Below, in pieces: positions 1 through 7,016 of a stretch of 64,000 nt of DNA; position 1 is the stretch's first letter; every line of letters begins with the position of its first letter. The DNA is from Gracilimonas halophila (GTDB lineage Bacteria; Bacteroidota; Rhodothermia; Balneolales; Balneolaceae): assembly GCF_042684365.1 (NCBI RefSeq), contig NZ_JBHULI010000024.1, forward strand, positions 1-64,000. Direction: 5' to 3'. Under the pieces are notes generated by a model that had not been told where the DNA came from, did no database searches, and worked only from the letters and a program-made list of their open reading frames with translations. A program made the position numbers and the translations under genes.

Positions 1-86
1 GCAATGGAACCTGATTGCCAGGAAATAATTTCGCTACTTCAACCAAATCATAATCCCCGCGCCGTTTAAACCCTGGGTCGTTATAC
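1..86 (+). other. attC site, 3' half only (cut by window edge)
   Basis: The tail, from the CCCCGCGCC block at about 55 to GTTATAC at 80-86, aligns closely with the right half of the attC at 1548-1670, sharing the TCATAATCCCC block and the CTGGGyCGTTATAC end. The R'' half lies outside the window. It marks the end of a cassette to the left and the start of cassette 1; the crossover point is between G80 and T81. Confidence 0.8.
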
Positions 87-1024
87 AGCCATTTTGCTAT
101 CTGTAAAACCTACCACTATTCCGAAGTAAAGAATCTATCTACAATATTGAAATTTCGGCCATAAAAATAATTTTGATCATGACAAAACGACAAAAGATCA
201 CGCTTGCCGTACTGGCCATCCCACTTTTGGGTCTGATCGCACTCCTGTTCTCTCTTTATCCTTTTATCGCGGAGGATGTGCCCTCGATGCGGCCGTTTGG
301 CTGGATCTATCTTCCGGAAACGCGCCCGTACGTGGAGAGTGAGGTTGCACCCGATTACCGTAAGGCTGCTGACCGTGCGCGAGATATACTGCGAGATCAT
401 GTGCAGGAGATCAACGTGCCGGCCTTCTCAGCCGCGGTTGCTGTTGACGGCAAACTTGTTTGGTCGGCGGCCGCAGGCTACGCAGACCTAGAGCAGAAGC
501 GGGAGGCCACGTCAAATACACTGTTCCGTATCGGCTCTACTTCAAAAGCGGTGACGGGAACCCTGTTTGCCCGCATGGTTGATGACAGTCTCGTCAACGT
601 CGATGCACCGATATCAACCTATATCAATGATCTCCCCAACTCTGACTGGGCACAGCTCACACCACGCCAACTCGCCTCTCACACTGCTGGCATCGTGGGA
701 TACGAGGAAAATCGTGATTTAATCGGGGCGATTGGTTCCATGCGGCTTCAAGGTTCCCATGATGATGTCGTGGATGGGCTGGAGTATTTTGATGACACAG
801 ATCTGCTTTATGAGCCGGGGACGGTGGCTTTCACAGACGAATATACTTATTGCGGCATCTATTTTTACATTCAATAGCTCCCAAGCGAATAAATGCTTGT
901 ATAACCAGCGTTTCAACCGGATTTTGCCACAAATCACCGAAATTAAAGATTATCAAATTTGAGTAATATGTTATTTTATTGCTTTAATCACTTCAAATGG
1001 CAAAACCGGTTAAACGCCAAACCG
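81..1024 (+). mobile_element. Gene cassette 1 (truncated serine hydrolase)
   Basis: Runs from TTATAC after the preceding attC to the G of the next R' box. Its leading TTATAC is complementary to the R'' box GTATAAC at 899-905. The coding part up to about 840 is clearly GC-richer than the following 190 bases and than the other cassettes, so the cassette looks like a composite of a foreign gene fragment joined to an AT-rich attC tail. Confidence 0.85.
179..877 (+). pseudogene. Class C beta-lactamase-like serine hydrolase, C-terminally truncated
   Basis: Reads as the N-terminal part of a penicillin-binding/beta-lactamase class C family protein (PF00144). An N-terminal membrane anchor (residues 8-30) is followed by a catalytic domain with the SxxK motif S120-T-S-K123 in an F-R-I-G-S context. 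The protein ends at residue 232, just after an E-P-G-T motif where family members normally go on to the active-site tyrosine loop and, much later, the HxG/KTG strand. About half of the usual length is missing, so it is probably inactive. The ATG at 179 is preferred over the in-frame TTG at 173. Base composition drops near 840, next to the loss of homology, and attC begins 22 bases after the stop. Either a deletion or a cassette formed from a gene fragment would explain it. Confidence 0.75.
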
Positions 1025-1030
1025 TTATAT
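899..1030 (+). other. attC recombination site of cassette 1
   Basis: R'' GTATAAC (899-905) pairs with R' GTTATAT (1024-1030) in six of seven positions. The inner arms are strongly complementary: the left has GCGTTT then AACCGG and TTTTGCC; the right, read in reverse complement, gives GCGTTT, AACCGG, TTTTGCC with a few unpaired bases that would be extrahelical. Length 132 bp, within the known attC range. Confidence 0.88.
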
Positions 1031-1664
1031 AGCCTAACAAACAACGGAGACAAACAATGAAAAAAACAAAACTAACTATCCTCACAGTATTAATGCTTGT
1101 ATTTACACAAGCTTGTGGTACAATAATGCAGGGTACAACTCAAGAAGTAGGAATAAGTAGTAATCCAAGTAAAGCCTCGGTTACTATAAATGGTCAAGAC
1201 AAAGGAACTACCCCAATGGTACTTGACTTGAAACGAAAAGATTCCCACATGATTCGAATTGAACTTGATGGGTACGAAACATATGAAACCACTTTAACTC
1301 GAAAAGTAAGTGGTTGGGTTTGGGGAAATATCGTATTCGGTGGTCTAATTGGTTTAGTTGTTGATGCTGCTGCCGGTGGTATGTACAAGCTTACTCCAGA
1401 ACAAATTAGTGCCGAACTCAGAAATGGAAATCTTTCATTAAATGAAAATAATGATGGTTTTTTCATTGCTGTTGTTTTAGAGCCTAATCCAGAATGGGAA
1501 AAAATCGGCTCCCTAAAAGCATCTACAAACTAAATATTAACAAGGCTATATAACAAGCGCATTAACTGGGGACGTGGACGAAGCTTCGGTTCCCAGTTTT
1601 TCTTTTATCAAATATTTTACCTTTTATTAACTCATAATCCCCACGCCCGTTATGCGCTGGGCCG
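1025..1664 (+). mobile_element. Gene cassette 2 (PEGA lipoprotein)
   Basis: Starts TTATAT after the first complete attC and ends at the G of the R' box at 1664. The leading six bases are complementary to its R'' box ATATAAC at 1548-1554. One gene fills it, AT-rich like cassettes 3 and 4. A purine-rich GGAGA lies 5 bases before the start codon. Confidence 0.88.
1057..1533 (+). CDS. PEGA-domain lipoprotein (cassette gene)
   Basis: A 158-residue exported protein. The N-terminus is a lipoprotein signal ending T-Q-A-C with Cys20 as the probable acylated residue. Residues about 30-75 form a PEGA-type beta repeat (NPSKASVTINGQDKG followed by a hydrophobic D-G-Y-E pattern), a fold found in surface and cell-wall-associated proteins. 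A glycine-rich hydrophobic stretch follows (about residues 85-110), then a short C-terminal tail. It is the only gene in its cassette. PEGA lipoproteins commonly carry this glycine-rich segment, but their biochemical role is not established. The domain assignment is firm, the function unknown. Confidence 0.8.
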   Translation: MKKTKLTILTVLMLVFTQACGTIMQGTTQEVGISSNPSKASVTINGQDKGTTPMVLDLKRKDSHMIRIELDGYETYETTLTRKVSGWVWGNIVFGGLIGLVVDAAAGGMYKLTPEQISAELRNGNLSLNENNDGFFIAVVLEPNPEWEKIGSLKASTN

Positions 1665-1670
1665 TTATAC
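1548..1670 (+). other. attC recombination site of cassette 2
   Basis: R'' ATATAAC (1548-1554) and R' GTTATAC (1664-1670). The inner arms share GCGCAT(T)AAC and a GGGG(A)CG(T)GG block opposite CCCCACGCCCGTTATGCGC. It has the AACAAGCGC...GCGCTGGG layout familiar from large Vibrio-type cassette arrays. 123 bp. Confidence 0.9.
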
Positions 1671-2665
1671 CTTTTTAATCAAATTCTATTATGGAGTTCG
1701 GAAAAACTATTAAAATTTTTCTTATCAATGGAGATCCAAATGGTCGCATGAGTTGTGAGCTATCAAATTGGACCGGCAAAGCTTATAAAATTCCGAGAAT
1801 AAAAGTTAAAGACTGCTCTGACCGTAACGATCTTGATAGTCCAGGGATTTACTTACTATTTGGAAAAAATGAAGAGGGAAAGGACTTAGTTTACATTGGT
1901 GAAGCAGAAAATATTTTAAATAGGATAAATCAACACTTAAATCAGAAAGATTTTTGGAATGAAACTATTGTCTTTGTAAGCAAAGATGAAAATTTGAATA
2001 AAGCCCATATAAAATATTTAGAGCACCGCCTACATAAAATTGCGAAGTCTGCTAATAGATATGCTGTGGAGAATAATGTTACTCCCACTCAATCTTCAAT
2101 TTCTGAACCCGATCAAGCAGAAATGGAAGAGTTTCTACAGAATATTAAACTCCTTGTAAATACTCTTGGTCATAAAGTATTTGAAGAAAAAAGAGAACCA
2201 ACAACAAAGAAAAACAAGGAAACTTTTAAGATAAATGCTGCAAGAGGAGCAAACGCTGAAGGTGAGCCGTCGGCCGATGGATTTGTCGTTTTTGAAGGAT
2301 CGAAAGCTGCGGGATCTACGGTTCCATCAATGACTTCTAACTTTATCAAACTAAGAGATGATTTGATTGAAGAAGGTGCTATTAAAGCTAACAATGGCAG
2401 TTATGATTTTACCGATGATTACATATTTAGTAGCCCATCTACAGCTGCATCAATAGTTCTTGGTCGTAATGCCAATGGCCTCAGTGAATGGAAACTATCA
2501 GATGGTACTACACTTAAAGAGTTTGAATCCAACTAAATTAAAAGGTATAACCCGCGCATTAAGGGGACACGCCTCGCCAATTCTTTGCCAATCTTGGTTT
2601 TAAGTCTCTTCTTTCGTTAGTTGCAAATTCAACATTTATTCGCGTGCACCTTATGCGCAATGCCG
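1665..2665 (+). mobile_element. Gene cassette 3 (GIY-YIG protein)
   Basis: Leading TTATAC is complementary to the R'' box GTATAAC at 2545-2551. One AT-rich gene starts 27 bases into the cassette and ends 8 bases before its attC, a typical tight cassette. Confidence 0.88.
1691..2536 (+). CDS. GIY-YIG nuclease-family protein with DUF4357 (cassette gene)
   Basis: A 281-residue protein. The GIY-YIG fold core is at about residues 50-125: G52-I-Y54, Y68-I-G70, an N-R-I-N-Q-H helix (R78, H82), and K-Y-L-E111-H-R-L carrying the expected metal-binding glutamate. The C-terminal part (about 190-281) has the D-G-F-V-V-F-E-G-S and late G-x-S-x-W-x-L-x-D-G-x-x-L-x-x-F patterns of DUF4357, which often follows GIY-YIG or restriction-related domains. 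The catalytic residues look intact, so nuclease activity is plausible. Its place in a mobile cassette suggests a defence or DNA-processing role, which is inference. No methyltransferase or partner gene is in the cassette. Confidence 0.82.
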   Translation: MEFGKTIKIFLINGDPNGRMSCELSNWTGKAYKIPRIKVKDCSDRNDLDSPGIYLLFGKNEEGKDLVYIGEAENILNRINQHLNQKDFWNETIVFVSKDENLNKAHIKYLEHRLHKIAKSANRYAVENNVTPTQSSISEPDQAEMEEFLQNIKLLVNTLGHKVFEEKREPTTKKNKETFKINAARGANAEGEPSADGFVVFEGSKAAGSTVPSMTSNFIKLRDDLIEEGAIKANNGSYDFTDDYIFSSPSTAASIVLGRNANGLSEWKLSDGTTLKEFESN

Positions 2666-2671
2666 TTAGGC
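2545..2671 (+). other. attC recombination site of cassette 3
   Basis: R'' GTATAAC (2545-2551) and R' GTTAGGC (2665-2671), the latter a perfect GTTRRRY core. The inner arms pair through GCGCAT, TAAGG and CACGC blocks. R'' and R' differ in their outer bases because the last six bases belong to cassette 4, which is normal for an inserted cassette. 127 bp. Confidence 0.9.
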
Positions 2672-2788
2672 AACAAATATTTATCTGTAACAAATTACCA
2701 TCAAGCTACTCTTAGTATTGTAAGAAGCATTCGTTTTACTTTTTACAATATTTCAACCATATACAAAATCAAAAAATGAGGTACAGTC

Positions 2789-3412
2789 ATGAAAACTTTA
2801 TTTTCAATTCTAACGTGTTTTATTCTTCTCTTTGTTGGATGTCAAGAGCAAGTGTACAATAATGAAGAAATCGATTTTAGTAGGCTATCTATACAATAAT
2901 TAGCTGACGTAATTTCTAAAGATTCTGTTTATTTAGATCTTCAGAAGCAAACTAAAAAGCAGTTTGATGATATTAAAATGATAATGAAGGAAAATAAATC
3001 TCCTTCTGCTTTCAAAGCTTTATCAAAAGAAGAAGTTTTAGATCAACTGGGGCTTAATGAAGAATATTGGAAAAAAAGGGAAGCGATTATGATCGAAAAA
3101 GCAGATTACTTAAATACTAAGTTTAAGTTGAATGAACGCTCCGAAGAAGAAATAAAATCACTGTTTAAAGTTCTCTATCAAAATTCAGTTTCACAAAATA
3201 CTTTAAGTAAAGGCAGTAATTGTCAAGCACAGTTTGAGGCAGATATTGCAAGTGCACATGCCACATATGATTTTATGATTTATTACGGATGCACAGTATT
3301 AGCATTAAGAACGGGGCCCGGTGGTTATGCAGCCTGCGCCGCTGGATCTGTTTATAATGCTACATTAGCTGTTGCTGAAGCAATAGATGCTTATAATGCA
3401 TGTATGGAATAA
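2789..3412 (+). pseudogene. Cysteine-containing lipoprotein with one internal stop (cassette gene)
   Basis: The reading frame starts at ATG 2789 with a lipoprotein signal ending L-F-V-G-C (Cys18) and stays open to 3412 except for one TAA at 2897-2899 (codon 37). The part after the stop continues in the same frame through L-A-D-V-I-S-K-D-S and a lysine/glutamate-rich helical region, to a C-terminal domain with four cysteines (in N-C-Q, Y-G-C, A-A-C and the last four residues). One base change of CAA, GAA or AAA would give the TAA. I do not recognise the family. The compact Cys-rich, alanine/glycine-rich end after a helical leader is suggestive of a secreted small domain, without proof. Internal restart at ATG 2978 would give a 144-residue cytoplasmic version. 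Confidence 0.7.
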
Positions 3413-3434
3413 AAAGGTATTAACAAACAATTTT

Positions 3435-3485
3435 AGAGAACTAAGAATTTTATTATCAGCAAGATTCTTAGTTCTCTGACTTTTT
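3435..3485 (+). terminator. Rho-independent terminator inside cassette 4
   Basis: Perfect 14-base inverted repeat (3435-3448 and 3464-3477, arm AGAGAACTAAGAAT) with a 15-base loop, followed after two bases by TTTTT. It separates the two genes of the cassette. It is too small and lacks the R''/R' boxes of an attC. Confidence 0.75.
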
Positions 3486-3513
3486 ACTAAATCTAAATTA
3501 CAGGTTAATAAAT

Positions 3514-3828
3514 ATGGATACTAATTTTTTATACATAGCTGTTGGAACTCTAGTTTTGTTTGTTATATATGAATTGATACAAGTAAAAAGTTCAGAACTA
3601 AGTCAAAAAGTAAAATTGCTCAGCTATTTTTCAAGCATATTAGTTGGGATTTATATTACTTCTTTATTGTATCTTGGACCTGACATTCCGTTTTTAATTC
3701 TACTGTCTATATTTTGTGTACCCTTCTGGATATATTACACTTATTTCCGATTTAAGGAAGACAAAAAAAGTGTACTTACCTCAATAGGGATAGTTGTTTT
3801 AATGGTTATAACGATTTGGCTTTATTGA
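3514..3828 (+). CDS. Small integral membrane protein (cassette gene)
   Basis: 104 residues with about four predicted membrane spans (residues 4-22, 35-54, 57-77, 87-103), short loops and lysine-rich connectors. The N-terminus is M-D-T-N-F-L-Y. No family recognised. It lies downstream of a terminator, so it probably has its own promoter in the roughly 35 bases between. Sharing a cassette with a secreted Cys-containing lipoprotein leaves open an immunity or export partner role, which is speculation. Confidence 0.65.
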   Translation: MDTNFLYIAVGTLVLFVIYELIQVKSSELSQKVKLLSYFSSILVGIYITSLLYLGPDIPFLILLSIFCVPFWIYYTYFRFKEDKKSVLTSIGIVVLMVITIWLY

Positions 3829-3907
3829 TTTTAAAATTCTATTCAATATTGACTTAATTATCTTTTCTATATCGTAATTGATACTACAACTTAGGTCTAT
3901 TTTTGTA

Positions 3908-4039
3908 GCCTAACAACGGTTTCAACGCGGACTTGTCCGCTGTTTGCTGATTCAAAATATGATCGCAAAAAGAAATTATGAGTTTTAATTACATTACCAA
4001 CCAATAAGGCCAAGCCCGTTAAACCGCAGGTCGTTATCT
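3908..4039 (+). other. attC site of cassette 4; right end of the array
   Basis: R'' GCCTAAC (3908-3914). The right arm contains CGTTAAACCG and ends in GTTATCT (4033-4039), which departs from GTTRRRY in its outer bases. Inner pairing is good: CGGTTT, AACG and CTTG blocks on the left match their complements on the right. Since TTATCT follows the crossover point, those bases belong to the flanking chromosome or the original attI side. 132 bp. Confidence 0.85.
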
Positions 4040-4164
4040 CTCTTCTTGCTATTCTATATCTAATTAAAATGGAATAATTAAGCGTATCATCCACTCATCT
4101 TAGCAACCTTCTTTTCTAATAATTATAGTACTTTCCTTCTCTTAATCTTCATCATCTAAAAAAT

Positions 4165-5889
4165 ATGAAATACACGTTACTACTACTCGCCGTACCTTCC
4201 TTTCTGTTTTCTTGTTCTGAATCAGATCAAATTCATGCACCGGGTGTTCAGCCTTATTTTGAAATGGTTGACTCTGAGTTTAATGCAGATCAAGCTTATC
4301 GAACCGTAGCGTATGTTGAACAATATTTTCGTGTAGTAGGTAATGAAGGGTTTAATAATAGTATTCATTACGTAGAAGGGCTTCTGCAAGAACAAGGTTT
4401 TATTGAAGAGTCCGAAGCCACCTCTGGCGACCGTCTAACGTACAGAATTGAGCGCCGTCCACTTGAACGACCAACATGGGAGCCTGTATCAGGTTCTTTA
4501 TCTTTAGGCTCCGGAGAAAGCCTTCTTGAATTCGAAACCAATCGTAATTTGATTGCCATCAATTCCTACTCAACAGACGGAAATGAGGAATATGAAGTAG
4601 TTTATGCAGGAGAAGGCAGAGACTTACATTTTGATGAAAGTGTTGAAGGCAAAGTTGTTTTCGCAGAAACATCTGTGAATTATCTATTTTCGGAGGCCGT
4701 TCTTAAACGAGGTGCGGCTGGGGTATTGGCTTATAGAATGCCTTCTTACACTCAGCCGGAGAAAAACCAAACCTCGATTCAATTTTCCCGGGTTGCACTG
4801 GATGATGACAAGAAATCGTGGGGCGTTTTACTTTCTTATGCTGCAAAAGAACAGTTGAAACAAGCGTTAGAGCAAGGAAACAATCGAATTAATATTGATT
4901 TGGAAACCAAGATCTATCCCTCCGAAGAATTAACCATTGTAGCCGAACTGAAAGGAAGTAAGTACCCTGAAGATCGCTATGTGTTTAGTGCTCACATCCA
5001 GGAACCCGGAGCAAACGATAATGCTTCCGGTGTTGGTGCTTTAGCTGAAGTGGCCGCTGTAAGCGCCCGGCTTTTAAAGAAGGGTGATATAGATCCACAT
5101 CGTACTATAACCTATTTATTTGGGGATGAAATTGTTTCAACCAATCGCTTTATCATTGAAGATGAAGAACGTGCTGAAACCATTAAATGGGGAATGAGTC
5201 TGGATATGGTTGGGCAAGATACCGATAAAACAGGTGGAACGTTCCTCATCGAAAAAATGCCGGACCCTGCAGCGATCTGGACGAGAGGTGAAGAGAAACA
5301 TTCTGAATGGGGCGGTCGGCCACTGAATAAAGAAGATATGACCCCGCATTATTTCAATGATTTCATTTTAAATAGATTTAAGGAACAGGGAAAAGCTAAG
5401 GATTGGGTGGTGAAGGTAAATCCTTATGAAGGAGGAAGTGACCACGTTCCTTTTTTACGCAATGATATTCCTGGTTTACTGCTGTGGCATTTCACTGATC
5501 AATTCTATCATACGGATAATGACAGAATCGATAAGGTTTCAAAAAGTACCCTTAAAAATGTGGGTACCGGAGCGTTGATCAGTGCTCTGGTTTTAACAGG
5601 AGAGGAAGAATTCGCGAGTTCCCTCGTTCTCGATGAAATAACTACTGCTGCTATAGAACGATTACAGGTCGAATTTGAACTGAGTAAGACTGAACTCCAA
5701 AACGGAGGAGACCTGGTTCTTGAAACTGATATAATGGAAACGTGGGCGGATTGGTATGTTAAGTCAATTCAAAGCTCTGAGGATATTTTAAATGAACCAA
5801 ATGATGCGTTTTTACAACAAGCAGGCAGCTCTGTTCAGAATGTTATTCAAGAAAAAACGAGACTTATAGAACTTCTCAGAGATATATAG
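4165..5889 (+). CDS. M28-family zinc peptidase-like lipoprotein
   Basis: 574 residues. The signal ends L-F-S-C (Cys17), suggesting a lipoprotein. Residues about 140-245 look like a protease-associated (PA) insert. The M28 catalytic domain follows: S-A-H-I-Q where the family usually has HxD, G-A-N-D-N-A-S-G (bridging Asp), F-G-D-E (catalytic/metal acid pair), S-L-D-M-V-G-Q-D and a final H-T-D-N-D histidine ligand. It probably acts as a periplasmic or surface aminopeptidase; the H-I-Q variant may alter metal binding. It starts 125 bases right of the last attC, has no attC of its own and stands alone, so I treat it as the first chromosomal gene beyond the integron. Confidence 0.75.
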   Translation: MKYTLLLLAVPSFLFSCSESDQIHAPGVQPYFEMVDSEFNADQAYRTVAYVEQYFRVVGNEGFNNSIHYVEGLLQEQGFIEESEATSGDRLTYRIERRPLERPTWEPVSGSLSLGSGESLLEFETNRNLIAINSYSTDGNEEYEVVYAGEGRDLHFDESVEGKVVFAETSVNYLFSEAVLKRGAAGVLAYRMPSYTQPEKNQTSIQFSRVALDDDKKSWGVLLSYAAKEQLKQALEQGNNRINIDLETKIYPSEELTIVAELKGSKYPEDRYVFSAHIQEPGANDNASGVGALAEVAAVSARLLKKGDIDPHRTITYLFGDEIVSTNRFIIEDEERAETIKWGMSLDMVGQDTDKTGGTFLIEKMPDPAAIWTRGEEKHSEWGGRPLNKEDMTPHYFNDFILNRFKEQGKAKDWVVKVNPYEGGSDHVPFLRNDIPGLLLWHFTDQFYHTDNDRIDKVSKSTLKNVGTGALISALVLTGEEEFASSLVLDEITTAAIERLQVEFELSKTELQNGGDLVLETDIMETWADWYVKSIQSSEDILNEPNDAFLQQAGSSVQNVIQEKTRLIELLRDI

Positions 5890-5937
5890 CGACCTATAAA
5901 AACTACTTACTGCCTATATGCCGGGAAAATAGCATCA

Positions 5938-6171
5938 TTAAGAACGCGAAGATATCCATCTGAAAAATCCACCGACCAACAACCCTCCAAACAATGATAG
6001 TAAGCCCAGCATCACGTACATAACAACACGATTAGCCAGCTCGAGCTTGTTAAAACCAATGGGATCAAAGGTCAAAAACAGGGAAAAGATGAGAAGGGCA
6101 GGGAGCCCAACAGTAACGGCGTTGAAGATAAAAGGGGGTCGCTCCGGAAAAGACTTCAAAAGATCGTTCAT
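5938..6171 (-). CDS. Small two-span membrane protein
   Basis: 77 residues with two hydrophobic spans (about 15-35 and 48-68), joined by a polar loop and ending in R-W-I-S-S-R-S. No family recognised. It starts 4 bases after the stop of the NlpE-like lipoprotein gene on the same strand, so the two are probably co-transcribed. Confidence 0.6.
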   Translation of the reverse strand: MNDLLKSFPERPPFIFNAVTVGLPALLIFSLFLTFDPIGFNKLELANRVVMYVMLGLLSLFGGLLVGGFFRWISSRS

Positions 6172-6175
6172 TTTG

Positions 6176-6628
6176 TTATTCAGTTTCAGGCTGTTTTTTG
6201 CTCAGAATATAATGCTCTGCCAGATCACCTGTCACACGATTCCCATCCATATCCAGTTTGGAGAGGTAATTTTCTCCCACAAAATATTGATTGGGAACCT
6301 CTTCATTATCAAGTGTGATCGTATTCCCGGCTTCATTCCAGCTGAATGTTCCTTTCGTTTCAACCGTGTTGGGTTCGTCTTCTCCCAGGTAGATCATCGT
6401 CAGTTCATAGCTTAGATCGTAATGGATCTGAAGGGCAGTCTCAATTCCCTCACAAGAAGCACAGGGCAGGGTTCCGGTGTAAGTGCCTTCCCAATCCAGG
6501 GAGTTTTGGGAGGTGTGTATATCGGGGGGTGTTTGTTCTTGTTCAGCATTTGAAGAGGGCTTCTTTTGATCTGAACAGCCCACCAAAATAAGGCATAAGA
6601 AAAGAGGAAGCAGGTGATATAGTTTCAT
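6176..6628 (-). CDS. NlpE-like envelope lipoprotein
   Basis: 150 residues. The lipoprotein signal ends L-V-G-C (Cys18), followed by a low-complexity linker. From about residue 45 comes an NlpE N-terminal-type domain with W-E-G-T-Y-T-G-x-L-P-C-A-S-C-E-G-I, whose C-x-x-C motif is characteristic. Proteins of this family sit in the outer membrane and in Enterobacteria report surface adhesion, copper or lipoprotein stress. Here only the N-terminal domain is present, as is usual in Bacteroidota. Paired with a small membrane protein downstream. Confidence 0.8.
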   Translation of the reverse strand: MKLYHLLPLFLCLILVGCSDQKKPSSNAEQEQTPPDIHTSQNSLDWEGTYTGTLPCASCEGIETALQIHYDLSYELTMIYLGEDEPNTVETKGTFSWNEAGNTITLDNEEVPNQYFVGENYLSKLDMDGNRVTGDLAEHYILSKKQPETE

Positions 6629-7016
6629 GGATCGATATTTAGTGTTAATGATAACTGATTTGGGTTTGATATATAATTAGGCTTTGGTTGTCGTACCAAC
6701 AGATGTCAAAGATGAAAAACTTAACCTGATTAGTGTCATTTCGAACGGAGTGTAGTGAGTAAAAACGAACGAAACGAAGCTGAGCTCAGAGCGAAGCGTC
6801 ACCCACGAAGTGAAATATACGGGATCGAAAATATTATTAATACAGTATTTAAACCCAGTAGATTTCTCAGCTCCAGTCATTCGCCTTTCAGGCTCATTCC
6901 TTCCGTTCGAAATGACAAGAAAGGGAATGGTAGTTAGCACCGAAGAACCAAAGTGGTCAACGAATTGAATAAACCCTATAGGGATGAAAACGTAAGAGAC
7001 TGTATCTTCAATTCAG
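6629..7016. other. Non-coding gap with a palindromic repeat element
   Basis: 388 bases between two minus-strand genes. The central 182 bases are the inverted-repeat element described separately. Short open frames on both strands here are by-products of the repeat. I see no convincing terminator for the minus-strand gene upstream. Confidence 0.6.
6735..6916. repeat. Palindromic intergenic repeat, 15-bp perfect terminal inverted repeats
   Basis: GTCATTTCGAACGGA (6735-6749) is repeated as its exact reverse complement at 6902-6916. Inside are purine-rich GAACGAAACGAAGC and GCGAAGCGTCACC stretches and, on the other strand, GCCTGAAAGGCGAATGACTGG. GTCATTTCGAACGGAGTG-type modules occur as dispersed intergenic repeats in many Bacteroidota genomes (general knowledge). 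It has no coding capacity that looks real; a MITE- or REP-like element is the best description. Confidence 0.65.

Larger units (their letters stand above)
2666..4033 (+). mobile_element. Gene cassette 4 (two genes and an internal terminator)
   Basis: Leading TTAGGC is complementary to the R'' box GCCTAAC at 3908-3914. At 1368 bp it is the longest cassette. It holds an interrupted lipoprotein gene (2789-3412), a 14-bp stem terminator and a separate small membrane-protein gene (3514-3828). No attC lies between the two genes, so they travel as one unit. The 123 bases before the first start codon may hold a promoter, which would make the cassette independent of the array promoter. Confidence 0.85.
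1..4039 (+). mobile_element. Integron gene-cassette array (right-hand end)
   Basis: Head-to-tail gene cassettes, each a plus-strand gene followed by an attC recombination site. Five attC sites are visible (the first is partial), with R' boxes at 80-86, 1024-1030, 1664-1670, 2665-2671 and 4033-4039. Cassette lengths are 944, 640, 1001 and 1368 bp. The first six bases of each cassette (TTATAC, TTATAT, TTATAC, TTAGGC) are exactly complementary to the R'' box of the attC at its own 3' end (899, 1548, 2545, 3908), as expected for units inserted by an integron integrase. No integrase is present here. Because attC lies 3' of the genes, attI and intI should lie left of base 1, or the array is an integrase-less cluster (CALIN). 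Confidence 0.9.

Noticed and set aside
1..86. Partial site as attI instead of attC
   Set aside because: Its right arm aligns closely with the attC at 1548-1670; attI sites do not share those arms.
116..400. 94-codon minus-strand open frame in cassette 1
   Set aside because: Antisense to the serine-hydrolase reading; no start or family signal.
3435..3485. Hairpin between the two cassette-4 genes as an extra attC
   Set aside because: It lacks R''/R' boxes and is only about 50 bases, with a perfect stem and T-run, so it is a terminator.
6677..6940. Short open frames on both strands within 6677-6940
   Set aside because: They are formed by the inverted-repeat element and show no protein-like composition or start context.
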